Part shown: piece by piece, positions 26,382 through 34,223 of the stretch
Numbering within the stretch: position 1 is the stretch's first letter
Layout: every line of letters begins with the position of its first letter
Assembly (NCBI RefSeq): GCF_040438925.1
Contig: NZ_CP159258.1
Coordinates: forward strand, 2,866,001 to 2,930,000
DNA: 64,000 nucleotides
Source: Pseudomonas sp. MYb327
Lineage (GTDB): Bacteria; Pseudomonadota; Gammaproteobacteria; Pseudomonadales; Pseudomonadaceae
Direction: 5' to 3'
Position numbers and translations under genes: made by a program
Notes under the pieces: generated by a model
The model's database searches: none
What the model was told of the DNA's origin: nothing
The model's input: the letters and a program-made list of their open reading frames with translations, nothing else

Positions 26382-27521
26382 TCAGAAGTCAGGATGACTA
26401 TAGGTGAACGTCATCCCGATGATGTTGGCGTTGGCATTTTGCACGCCATCTTGCTGGCGCTCTTTGTAAGTAAAGGATAGGCGCGCAACCCAAAAAGGCG
26501 AGAGCTCCCGACTGGCCCACACACCATATTGGCGCAGGGTATTTGGCGTCTGCCCCTGACTGTCCTGCCAAGAGGCGTCAAACCCGGTGCGACTCAGTTC
26601 GTCGATGGAATAACTCCAGACACCCCTTACGTCATCCACCTCGGTGAAGCCACCATCACCGCTGGCGACAGTGCTACGACTGGCGTCGATGCTCGTCTCC
26701 ACCCGTTCGCCGGTATATTGCAGCGTCACGCCACCTTGCCCCGTGGGACTGTCACCGGTGCCAGACACTTTATTGACACCTGCGTACATCGACCCCTTGA
26801 ACCGCTCTGAAAACTGGTAGTTCACACCGACCGTTGGGGTATAGCTGTTGGAGGATTCCGCAACAGCGTCCGATTCCGGCTCATAGTGCCTCACGCCAAA
26901 TCGCGTGAATAACTCGGTGCGCTCGTTCCACGCATAGCTCCAGGTGAAGCGCGTCGATAGCTCGTCATAGCTGGTCAGCGTGTCGATATCGTAATCGACA
27001 CTCGCGTATTCAGTGTCGTTCGCCAGGGTGCTTCGCTCTGTGAGAGCAGTCTTCCAGTTACCGGCCAGCGAATAGAGTTTTTGCGTGCCATCGGGGGCGA
27101 CGACACCGGTGTCCAGCACCGTTGTGGAAAGCGTTGAGGTCTCGACGTACTTCGCGGCGAGCCCAAAGGCACCCTTTTCCGTTTCGCGCTGCCAGCCCAA
27201 CAGCACTCTGGGGTCTTCACGATCCAGAACGATGTCGGGATCGGACGAACGCTCCACGTTGACGCCGAGGCCGAACCGAAACTCGTCCACGCCGGACGTA
27301 CCCAACAGGGTGACATCGGGGGCGATGATTGTACGAGTCACCGCTTTCTGATTGCCTGGATTGAGTAATGGATTGGTGTCGTGCTCGACAGTCATGGGCA
27401 GAGCGACTGCTGATTGCCAAGTGGCCGCGTAGACCGCACCCGAACAAGGCAAAGTCAGGATCGCAGTGGCAACCCCGACTCTTTTCAGCAATGGCAAGTT
27501 AGTTACGCTGCGCAAAATCAA
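26382..27521 (-). CDS. Outer-membrane beta-barrel of the polysaccharide exporter (EpsL/Wzp-like)
   Basis: A 379-aa protein with a signal peptide (KR then a hydrophobic run, cleaved near VYAAT at 31-35), followed by alternating polar and aromatic strands throughout, such as FRFGLGVNVERS, YTPTVGVNYQFSERFKGSMYAG and WVARLSFTYKERQ. It ends in FTYSHPDF, a terminal-Phe strand as used for BAM insertion. It probably forms the outer-membrane pore for the polymer. The start must be a TTG at 27521, since no ATG or GTG precedes the signal peptide. The TTG overlaps the upstream stop as TTGA, which gives strong translational coupling. Confidence 0.75.
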   Translation of the reverse strand: MILRSVTNLPLLKRVGVATAILTLPCSGAVYAATWQSAVALPMTVEHDTNPLLNPGNQKAVTRTIIAPDVTLLGTSGVDEFRFGLGVNVERSSDPDIVLDREDPRVLLGWQRETEKGAFGLAAKYVETSTLSTTVLDTGVVAPDGTQKLYSLAGNWKTALTERSTLANDTEYASVDYDIDTLTSYDELSTRFTWSYAWNERTELFTRFGVRHYEPESDAVAESSNSYTPTVGVNYQFSERFKGSMYAGVNKVSGTGDSPTGQGGVTLQYTGERVETSIDASRSTVASGDGGFTEVDDVRGVWSYSIDELSRTGFDASWQDSQGQTPNTLRQYGVWASRELSPFWVARLSFTYKERQQDGVQNANANIIGMTFTYSHPDF

Positions 27522-28063
27522 GGCACGACCAACGTATCGCCGGCTTTGAGAACGTAATTGGTGGACATGTCACGCCCGGAAACCAGCTTGCTGTAGTCGA
27601 CAGGCAATACCTTTTGTCCACGCACGACCTTGATGTCGTCTTGGTCTGCAAATTTGTCGAGTCCACCAGAGAGGCTCAACGCTTGCAGAACTGTTGTTGG
27701 ACCTGTCATTTGCACAGTACCGGCTTTCACCACTTTACCTTGTACAAAGACATGATTGCCTTCAGTGCCAGTGACTACAACGCTGACATTCGGATCGGGT
27801 ATGTATTTTTCAAGATTGGCAGCGAGTTTCTTTGCGACTTCCGAAGCATTGAGCCCCGCGACATCGACCTGACCTGCCAATGGGAAGGTAATTGTGCCGT
27901 CAGGAAGTACACGCACATCCTGCTTCAGTTTGTCTTCGCCCCAGACGGAAACAGAAAGGGCATCACCCGGATTAAGCCGGTAAGCCGCACTAGATTCGTC
28001 GGCACTGGAAATGCTGGGCAGTACAGCCAGCGCGCAGAGCGCAGGTAACAAGAAACGCAACAT
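27518..28063 (-). CDS. Short Wza-like polysaccharide export protein (Poly_export + SLBB)
   Basis: A 181-aa periplasmic protein. A Sec signal (about 1-21) is followed by a Poly_export domain (YRLNPGDALSVSVWGEDKL, about 27-105) and one SLBB domain (NHVFVQGKVVKAGTVQM onwards). Classical Wza is about twice as long, has a lipobox and forms an alpha-helical outer-membrane pore. Both are missing here, so it probably docks to the beta-barrel encoded by the coupled next gene. The ATG at 28063 follows GGAGGG at good distance. Confidence 0.85.
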   Translation of the reverse strand: MLRFLLPALCALAVLPSISSADESSAAYRLNPGDALSVSVWGEDKLKQDVRVLPDGTITFPLAGQVDVAGLNASEVAKKLAANLEKYIPDPNVSVVVTGTEGNHVFVQGKVVKAGTVQMTGPTTVLQALSLSGGLDKFADQDDIKVVRGQKVLPVDYSKLVSGRDMSTNYVLKAGDTLVVP

Positions 28064-28213
28064 CGGGATCCCTCCGCTTAAATAGCCAAGCAACGAGTTT
28101 CACACAAAAACCGGGCCACTTCACTCTCTCCCAATTCACGTCAAAGAACGATCTAACGCCAATCGTCTCTGGCTCGCCTGATAACCGTTTCGGCCACCTA
28201 GTCGGCCGCCACC

Positions 28214-28250
28214 TGAATAACGAATTCAGATAACGAAATAATGTTATTCA
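28214..28250. promoter_or_regulatory. Inverted and direct repeats upstream of the export operon
   Basis: TGAATAAC (28214-28221) and GTTATTCA (28243-28250) form a perfect inverted repeat. Within it ATAACGAA occurs twice, 13 bases apart. The element lies in the AT-rich gap ahead of the wza-like gene and may be a regulator site. No known consensus is assigned. Confidence 0.35.
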
Positions 28251-28350
28251 ACAGAAACTTGCGAGCAACAAACTAAGAGTCAATTAATGGCGTCAAATTA
28301 CTTACACTAAGCGCTAAGCATCAATGCAACTACCTAACCCAATCATGCAA

Positions 28351-28833
28351 TTACACTTTCCGCCGATTGGCGACCACGATGAATCCCAACAGTGCAGAAG
28401 AAAACAACCAGGCTGCCGCGGGAAGCGGTACCGCATTCGATGCATTGGCGAGAGAATCAGCGCTCGCCGTTGGATCGATAGCCTGCGCATCTTTCAACTG
28501 TTCGATAGACGCCGCCGCCATTAATCCGTCACACGCGGAAGAATTGACGGTACTGCCTTTCCCCGAATCAGAGTGATAAATGACGCTACTGAACTGAGCA
28601 AGTAGAGCACTGTTGCTGATCAATGAAGGCACCCCCAGACTGCTTTCAAAAGTAGAAAGCTCGCCAGTTGCCGGCCCCTCGAGATCCAGGGCAGTTTCTG
28701 CCGCCAAATCTGCACAGGCATTGCTCATATTATTAAATTCATTGGTCAAACTGGTCGCTTGCGCACTAAAAACAGCCGCACCATTGAGAAGCGTCGATAC
28801 CAATACGAATTTAAAGAAAAGCGTCGGACGCAT
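28351..28833 (-). CDS. Small secreted protein with VPLPA-CTERM sorting tail
   Basis: A 160-aa protein: a Sec signal peptide (about 1-26), a mature domain of about 105 residues rich in Ser/Ala/Asn with two cysteines (C40, C101), then VPLPA at 135-139, a hydrophobic helix (140-155) and a basic RRK end. This tripartite C-terminus is the PEP-CTERM/VPLPA-CTERM signal recognised by exosortases, whose genes go with exopolysaccharide loci. GGGAGG lies 8 bases before the ATG. It shares direction with the export operon 287 bases downstream. The mature domain is not recognised. No exosortase is present in this window. Confidence 0.75.
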   Translation of the reverse strand: MRPTLFFKFVLVSTLLNGAAVFSAQATSLTNEFNNMSNACADLAAETALDLEGPATGELSTFESSLGVPSLISNSALLAQFSSVIYHSDSGKGSTVNSSACDGLMAAASIEQLKDAQAIDPTASADSLANASNAVPLPAAAWLFSSALLGFIVVANRRKV

Positions 28834-29288
28834 AACATCGACCTCCCTGCGCAGAGGGTAATTTTTCGGGGGATGGAGGAATATCTATCGGATTAAATTC
28901 AGCGTATAAGCACATCGCCATTACGTCAATAGCTCGTCACCACAAATACAAAAAATAAAAAATCCGCCGCAATGACGTCAAAATATCGACACGACAAGCA
29001 AATCTTGGATCCTGTTCCGCAACGTGTGAAACAGCTTCAGGTATGAACGCTATCCTATTAAAAGGCTTGGCTTTGTTGTTTGATCGAATACTTTCCTCAC
29101 CCCTATAAACAGGTGTTTTATCTCAAGCAGGTCATGAATAAATTTTGACTGCCGGTTTTCCAGCGCTCGGATGAACTTGCTAATAAAAAGCGATTTCATT
29201 CATAAAACTGACGCCTGCCCTGTTTGCCGCCCAAAAGCCACTCTCTGCTAAGGTTCTTTAATCTATTTAATGCCGAGGGGTGCTCTCC
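28834..29288. other. AT-rich gap between the polysaccharide locus and the DyP gene
   Basis: No gene is visible. It contains the divergent promoters of the VPLPA-CTERM gene and the peroxidase gene. Reading leftward, TTGACG (ending near 28929) lies 15-17 bases before TATACG/TACGCT, which is a weak sigma70-like candidate. A TGACGTCA palindrome lies at 28973-28980. Confidence 0.35.
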
Positions 29289-30263
29289 ATGAATACTTCG
29301 ACGCCAATGGATAACGCATCCCCTGAGCCACAATCCATTGGAAATCCCATCACCAGCAGCGCCATTTTCATCGTTGCAACTTTGATGCCCGGTAGCGCAC
29401 CTGTCAGAAAAGCGCGGGCGTGGTGTGCTGACGTCGCCGCCCTTACGCGATCGGTTGGCAAACGTGTGCCTTCCGGCAATTTGTCCTGTGTATGTGCCTT
29501 TGGCTCCGCGGCGTGGGATACCCTGTTCGGCAATCCGCGCCCCGCATCACTTCACTCGTTCCGCGAGTTCGGCGCAGAAGGACGTCGAGCCATCGCAACG
29601 CCCGGTGATATTTTGCTGCACATTCGTGCAGACCAGATGGACTTGTGCTTCGAATTGGCGACGCACTTGGTTTCATCGCTGGGTGATGCGATCGCGGTCG
29701 TCGATGAAGTCCAGGGTTTTCGTTATTTTGATATGCGCAGCATCATCGGCTTTGTCGATGGCACCGAAAATCCGGTCGGGCGCAAGGCAATCGACTTCAC
29801 GATTGTGGGTCATGAAGATCCAGCATTCAGTGGCGGCAGCTATGTACTGGTGCAGAAGTACCTGCATGCCATGAACGCATGGAACGCGTTATCCGTTGAG
29901 GCGCAGGAGCGGATTATCGGCCGGACAAAACTGTCCGATATCGAACTCGATGAAACAATCAAACCGACTTCCTCGCACAGCGCCCTGACGACGATCACCA
30001 AGGACGGGCAAGAAGTGAAGATCTTGCGCGATAACATGCCATTCGGTCGCCCCGGCGCCGGTGAGTTTGGCACTTACTTCATCGGTTACGCGCGCTCGCC
30101 CGAACCCCTCGAACAGATGCTGGAGAACATGTTCGTCGGTCGACCACCGGGCAATTACGACCGCTTGCTGGATTTCAGCACGGCCGTCACCGGAAACCTG
30201 TTCTTCGCCCCATCATCGGAATTGCTCGAAGAACTTGCCGATCGTCAGTGCTCGAGTACGTGA
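29289..30263 (+). CDS. DyP-type haem peroxidase
   Basis: A 324-aa dye-decolourising peroxidase of the bacterial YfeX/DyP-B kind. The distal GFVDGTENP motif lies at 154-162 with D157 as catalytic residue. A His near 230 (SSHSAL) is the likely haem ligand, and LRDNMPFGRPGAGEFGTYFIGYA is the family's C-terminal haem-pocket segment. No signal peptide is present, so it should be cytoplasmic. ATG 29289 is preferred, with GAGGGG ahead; a GTG lies 9 bases upstream. No encapsulin gene is adjacent. Confidence 0.92.
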   Translation: MNTSTPMDNASPEPQSIGNPITSSAIFIVATLMPGSAPVRKARAWCADVAALTRSVGKRVPSGNLSCVCAFGSAAWDTLFGNPRPASLHSFREFGAEGRRAIATPGDILLHIRADQMDLCFELATHLVSSLGDAIAVVDEVQGFRYFDMRSIIGFVDGTENPVGRKAIDFTIVGHEDPAFSGGSYVLVQKYLHAMNAWNALSVEAQERIIGRTKLSDIELDETIKPTSSHSALTTITKDGQEVKILRDNMPFGRPGAGEFGTYFIGYARSPEPLEQMLENMFVGRPPGNYDRLLDFSTAVTGNLFFAPSSELLEELADRQCSST

Positions 30264-30407
30264 ATCACTTTCTCCAGCGTGACGCAGACCACATTTCGAT
30301 GGGTTACTCGTCAGCCGGAATACCCAACTGGGTTTTCCCGACTAGCGAGGCTCTACTAGCGTTCTAGACTTCAGCACAGGCCCTCAGAATCCAGCTGCGC
30401 GCCATCA

Positions 30408-31031
30408 ATGATTCGAACGAAAAACAAGGGAAATCCAACCTTGAAAACGTCAGCCATCTGCGTCCTGGGGTCCCTGTTGGTGTCGATCGGCACTTACGCC
30501 AACGGCGTTATTCCTGTCCTGGACCTGGATTTCACCAGGGCCGCGGTTGAAGCCCTGAAAAAACGGGGTATCAACGACGCTTGCATCATCGCGGCCTCCA
30601 ATCCCCGTGTGTTCACCTATTGTCGAGAAGGCTCGTCGACGCTATGGAAATATCAGGTTGCCGACCTGGAGCAATTGGCGACGATCCAGACGGGCGAAAA
30701 AGTAGCCGTTTCGGACTTCGGACAAATCACCGTCGCAGAGGCCAATAGCACGGCGTGCCAACAAGATGGTCCCGTAGCTGCCGTTGGCCCGACTATTGGT
30801 CGCGGGCTGACGTTCAGCTTGATTGGGCTTTTTCTGCTAATCGGCTTGCTACACACATTTCGCGCGATGACGCACGGCCGCTATGGCCATACAGCGTTGC
30901 CGGATACTCGTTTGCAGCAACCGACCGACGCCCTGCCTGCGCACCATAGCGCGGCAAAAGCATTGAGAGCGTTTGGTATCGCCGCCGCCGTTTCAGTGGC
31001 TTACTTCGCCTATATCGTTTTTTTCACGTGA
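30408..31031 (+). CDS. Uncharacterised membrane protein, two-helix type
   Basis: A 207-aa protein that I cannot assign. An N-terminal signal or anchor (about 14-32) is followed by a roughly 100-residue presumably periplasmic domain with three Cys (DACII, TYCRE, TACQQ). A central helix (about 132-147) and a C-terminal helix (about 190-206) come next. The ATG has no ribosome site; a TTG at 30441 preceded by AAGGG is an alternative start. Its last 39 bases overlap the end of the convergent ligase gene. Confidence 0.6.
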   Translation: MIRTKNKGNPTLKTSAICVLGSLLVSIGTYANGVIPVLDLDFTRAAVEALKKRGINDACIIAASNPRVFTYCREGSSTLWKYQVADLEQLATIQTGEKVAVSDFGQITVAEANSTACQQDGPVAAVGPTIGRGLTFSLIGLFLLIGLLHTFRAMTHGRYGHTALPDTRLQQPTDALPAHHSAAKALRAFGIAAAVSVAYFAYIVFFT

Positions 31032-32168
31032 CCGGCGCTCGGGCGTCGCCCCCCGACTTTCTTGCAGCAGAAGGTCGACCACCTGTTGGAGACGTCGAGG
31101 TTGGTCAGTTTGTTGAATACCCGCTTGCTCATAGCACGCTCGCTGCCGGCTGGCACTGTTGCCAGTAAACAGCAACGCCTGGGCGTGATCGAAAACCCGG
31201 GCCTCGCCCATCCTTTCTGCGGTGCTCGCGAATCTCGACCGGGCCTGTTCCAACCATCGCCCGGCATCGATCACATCGCCTTGAGCATCGGTCACAAAAC
31301 GCCCCTCCACTCCGTAGCGCTTGGCCTGCCAATGGTTTTCCTTGAGTAGCCAACGGGCAGTGCTGTCATAGCGGGCGCCAGGGTTGGCGCTTGAAATCGC
31401 GAATGCCACCATTACCCGGAACATCGTCGCTAATAGCACCGAATCCTCCACGCGCGGGCAGGCGTCAGTGATGCGCAGCTCCAGAGTGGGATAACGCGTT
31501 GCGGGACGAATGCCCCACCAACCGTTACCACCGTTTTCGATGGCGCCCATGCGCCGCAGCAACGCCAAATAACGCTGATACTCGCGCTCATCCTCAAAGT
31601 ATTCCGGAACTCCCATGCGCGGCCAGCCATCGCAGACAACCTGGCGATAGCTCATGAAGCCACTGTCGGCGCCCTCCCAAAACGGTGATGAACAACTGAG
31701 CAAGAGCAACAGCGGCAACCAGGGCGCGACTTCATTCATGACCGCAACACGATCAATGCCTTGAGGAATTTCGACGTGCACATGCAATCCGCAGAGGACA
31801 CTTCGTTGCGCGACCGATTGATACTCGCTAAAGAGCTGATCAAAGTGCGGCTGCTGTGTCGCACGCTGGTCACGCCAGCGGGCCAGCGGATGCGTGCCCG
31901 CGCAGAGCAGGCCCAACCCGTGTCCTGCCAGCATGTGGTTCAACCGCGAACGCACACCACGAAGAAAGTCCGTCGCCTGATCTGCCGTCACGAATATCGG
32001 CGACGCCACTTCAACTTGCCCCTGGAACATTTCGTAGGCGAATCCCTGCCCGACCGCCTCGTGACATTCCGCCAAGAGATCGGCGCTCGGTTCAGCGAGC
32101 ATCTGCCGGGTTGCCAGGTCCGTGAGCAAATACTCTTCTTCGATACCGAAGCGGGGAGTCGTTTCCAT
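30993..32168 (-). CDS. YbdK-type carboxylate-amine ligase (glutamate-cysteine ligase 2 family)
   Basis: A 391-aa ATP-dependent ligase of the YbdK/GCS2 family, which has weak gamma-glutamylcysteine ligase activity in E. coli. Landmarks are the N-terminal FGIEEEYLL with its metal-binding Glu residues, CGLHVHVEI, and the LELRITD motif. The physiological substrate is unknown. Its stop lies 39 bases inside the convergent upstream gene. It starts 13 bases downstream of the methyltransferase gene, so the two form an operon. Confidence 0.88.
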   Translation of the reverse strand: METTPRFGIEEEYLLTDLATRQMLAEPSADLLAECHEAVGQGFAYEMFQGQVEVASPIFVTADQATDFLRGVRSRLNHMLAGHGLGLLCAGTHPLARWRDQRATQQPHFDQLFSEYQSVAQRSVLCGLHVHVEIPQGIDRVAVMNEVAPWLPLLLLLSCSSPFWEGADSGFMSYRQVVCDGWPRMGVPEYFEDEREYQRYLALLRRMGAIENGGNGWWGIRPATRYPTLELRITDACPRVEDSVLLATMFRVMVAFAISSANPGARYDSTARWLLKENHWQAKRYGVEGRFVTDAQGDVIDAGRWLEQARSRFASTAERMGEARVFDHAQALLFTGNSASRQRACYEQAGIQQTDQPRRLQQVVDLLLQESRGATPERRSREKNDIGEVSH

Positions 32169-32181
32169 CGCGACGCTCCTG

Positions 32182-33126
32182 TCACAGCCTGCGGGTAACG
32201 GTCAGTGCCACGACTGCAATGCGTTCCGCCCGCTCGTAACCGGGCTTGAGCAGTTCCTCGCCGAACACATCGGGATCGAGTTCTCGGTAAGTCCAGGCAA
32301 AGGCATCGCTCGCCAGCATGGGTTTGATCGATTCGAGGAATGGGTCCTCGCCCTCCACCATCGCCACGCCGGTGTACAGCACCAGGCTGCCGTTCCTTTG
32401 CAGGCGCGGCAACGCTTCGCGAACCATGCGTAGCGACAAGGCTTCGCCCAGTACCCCTCCCCCATCGCGATAGGCCCGATGCTGGCTGTCATTCATATAA
32501 GGAGGGTTAGCAATGATCAGGTCGAACTGGCCTTCGACACTGCCCAGCACATCGCTGTGGTAGAAGCTGACATTGTTGACCCCGGCCAGTTCGGCATTGA
32601 CCGCTGACAGCCGCAAGGCCCTGGGATTTATATCCACTGCCAACACTTCGGCGTCGTGTCGGGCGCGGGCGACGATCAACGCGCCGACACCGGCCCCGCA
32701 ACCGATGTCCAGCACTCTGCGCACAGGCTCGAAGTGCTGCTGCAGATGAGCATCGATCAATTGCGCAAAGCGGTAACTGTCAGGCCCGAAAAAAACCGCG
32801 TCAGCCTGCGTCGTTGGATACGCCGAGTGCGCGAAGAGCATCCCTTCTAGGCTCGACCAGCGCACAGTGCTACGCCACAGCGAGCCACTTTTTTCGACGA
32901 TACCTGCCTGCTCCAGAAGCGCGAGTTCCTCCCCCGGTAAAAAGCTGTGGTCGAACGGCATGGACCAACCGAAGACATCGCGCAGGTTCTTGGCCAAGCG
33001 CGAGGCGTCGCGCTGATAGATTCTATCGTGGGTCAATGGCGTCGGAGTAACGAAACGATACTCTTCGGCGATTAAACGCTTGCCCAACTCCAGCAAGGCT
33101 CGGTCGGCGATCTGTTGTACTGACAT
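32182..33126 (-). CDS. Class I SAM-dependent methyltransferase with NPPY motif
   Basis: A 314-aa enzyme. An N-terminal extension of about 105 residues precedes the Rossmann-fold methyltransferase domain with DIGCGAG (140-146), VDINP (165-169) and NPPY (207-210). NPPY enzymes methylate amide or amino nitrogens of bases or of glutamine (HemK/RsmC types). The particular substrate is unclear. The ATG at 33126 follows AAGGAG; longer in-frame starts lack it. Co-transcribed with the YbdK-type ligase. Confidence 0.82.
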   Translation of the reverse strand: MSVQQIADRALLELGKRLIAEEYRFVTPTPLTHDRIYQRDASRLAKNLRDVFGWSMPFDHSFLPGEELALLEQAGIVEKSGSLWRSTVRWSSLEGMLFAHSAYPTTQADAVFFGPDSYRFAQLIDAHLQQHFEPVRRVLDIGCGAGVGALIVARARHDAEVLAVDINPRALRLSAVNAELAGVNNVSFYHSDVLGSVEGQFDLIIANPPYMNDSQHRAYRDGGGVLGEALSLRMVREALPRLQRNGSLVLYTGVAMVEGEDPFLESIKPMLASDAFAWTYRELDPDVFGEELLKPGYERAERIAVVALTVTRRL

Positions 33127-33298
33127 TGGCGCTCCTTGGATCATTCGAATGGCTGGCTCCATCCACAGATGAGTGAGCCAGCCGCAGAAAATTCCATTCA
33201 GATGCGCAAGAGGTGGACATGAGCCTTGCAGCGCATCGCCGGAACCCGCCGCGATGCGCGGCGTCAGTTGCTATAGAAAGCACGTGGAAGCGACATTG

Positions 33299-33544
33299 AT
33301 GGACTATTTGAACTGGCTGCAATGGCCGGCCATGCTTGTGACAGTTGTGGCCGCCTGGCTGATCGGATCGTGCCGAACGCAACGCCGCGTCACAGGGTTC
33401 GTTTGTTTTATCGTCAGCAACATTTTGTGGGTCCTGTGGGGACTTCACAGTCAGGCCTACGCATTGATCGTTCTGCAATTCTGTCTGTTCGCGATGAACC
33501 TTCGCGGGTTTCGCAAAAACGCTGATGACTCAAGAAGATCCTGA
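33299..33544 (+). CDS. Small membrane protein, two to three helices
   Basis: An 81-aa hydrophobic protein with helices near 6-24, 31-48 and 52-67 and a basic C-terminal RGFRK tail. Layout and the SNILWVLWG motif recall small YgjV/PnuC-like membrane proteins common in Pseudomonas, but no function can be given. ATG 33299 has GGAAG ahead; upstream in-frame starts are not supported. Confidence 0.65.
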   Translation: MDYLNWLQWPAMLVTVVAAWLIGSCRTQRRVTGFVCFIVSNILWVLWGLHSQAYALIVLQFCLFAMNLRGFRKNADDSRRS

Positions 33545-33568
33545 GCAAAAGCAATCCTGTGGCAGGTA

Positions 33569-33817
33569 TTAGTGATAATCCGCGCCCGCTACCGCACGTA
33601 AATAGGCCTGATCCGCCTCCATTCGCAAATCTCTCCACTCCTGCCAATCAACGATGCCCTGGCGATCCATCTCATCAGCCTGTCGAATCAATTCCTCGTG
33701 ATAGGCATCCGGGCAGTCCATGCGCAGCGAACAATTCTCGAGCACGCAATGCCAGGCATCCAAGGCGCAAAGCCGTCGCTCATGAGTGGGTGTCAGCAGG
33801 TTCTTGAAAGCGTTCAT
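33569..33817 (-). CDS. Small hypothetical protein
   Basis: An 82-aa acidic, soluble protein with three Cys in the first half (RLCALDAWHCVLENCSL) and otherwise helical, Asp/Glu/Arg-rich sequence. No family is recognised. Codon use looks normal for the genome, but the ribosome site is weak. It sits convergent with the small membrane protein gene. Confidence 0.55.
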   Translation of the reverse strand: MNAFKNLLTPTHERRLCALDAWHCVLENCSLRMDCPDAYHEELIRQADEMDRQGIVDWQEWRDLRMEADQAYLRAVAGADYH

Positions 33818-33913
33818 GGCTGCATGAATCCGTCAGTATTTCTGGGTGGATCAGACGACTCGGGCACTGGTTCATGAAGGCCGACCGGAGGTGCTGACTG
33901 TTGATCGGCAACG

Positions 33914-33967
33914 CTAGCCCAACGCGGTATCGAGAAACATCATGACCCCGAAACCCAGCATCACGCC
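33914..33967 (-). pseudogene. C-terminal remnant of a ZIP-family metal transporter
   Basis: Reading leftward, GVMLGFGVMMFLDTALG followed by TAG matches the last helix and C-terminus typical of ZIP (GufA-like) transporters. Only these roughly 18 codons remain. Upstream, where the rest should be, a catalase fragment in the opposite direction begins within a few bases. Confidence 0.6.
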
Positions 33968-33970
33968 AGA

Positions 33971-34060
33971 AAAGACCTGCTGATGGACATTGCGACCGAG
34001 GAGCTCAGTCACCTGGAGATCGTCGGCTCAATCATCGTGATGCTGAACCAAATTTTATAA
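33971..34060 (+). pseudogene. Fragment of a manganese catalase (KatN-like)
   Basis: Twenty-nine in-frame codons read KDLLMDIATEELSHLEIVGS and end in MLNQIL and TAA. DIATEELSHLE is the highly conserved manganese-ligand helix of Mn-catalases. Neither the N-terminal part nor the remaining two thirds of the protein is present, so this is a decayed internal fragment. Confidence 0.7.
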
Positions 34061-34175
34061 AGATTGTGGGCTCGCGACAGGCGGTGACCAGCCGTGCGAA
34101 TCGAGCAGTTTTGCCGCCAGCCGTCGGCTGTTTTTCAACGCAATAAAACTTTGTGCGCCGGCTCCTACAGGCATC

Positions 34176-34205
34176 AAAAAAAAGGGAGGCTGTTTAGGGC
34201 CTCCC
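34176..34205 (-). terminator. Rho-independent terminator of the DUF3618 operon
   Basis: On the minus strand GGGAGGC, an 8-base loop and GCCTCCC are followed by eight T residues. It lies 19 bases past the DUF3618 stop. Confidence 0.85.
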
Positions 34206-34223
34206 GATTTACCCGGCACCTTT

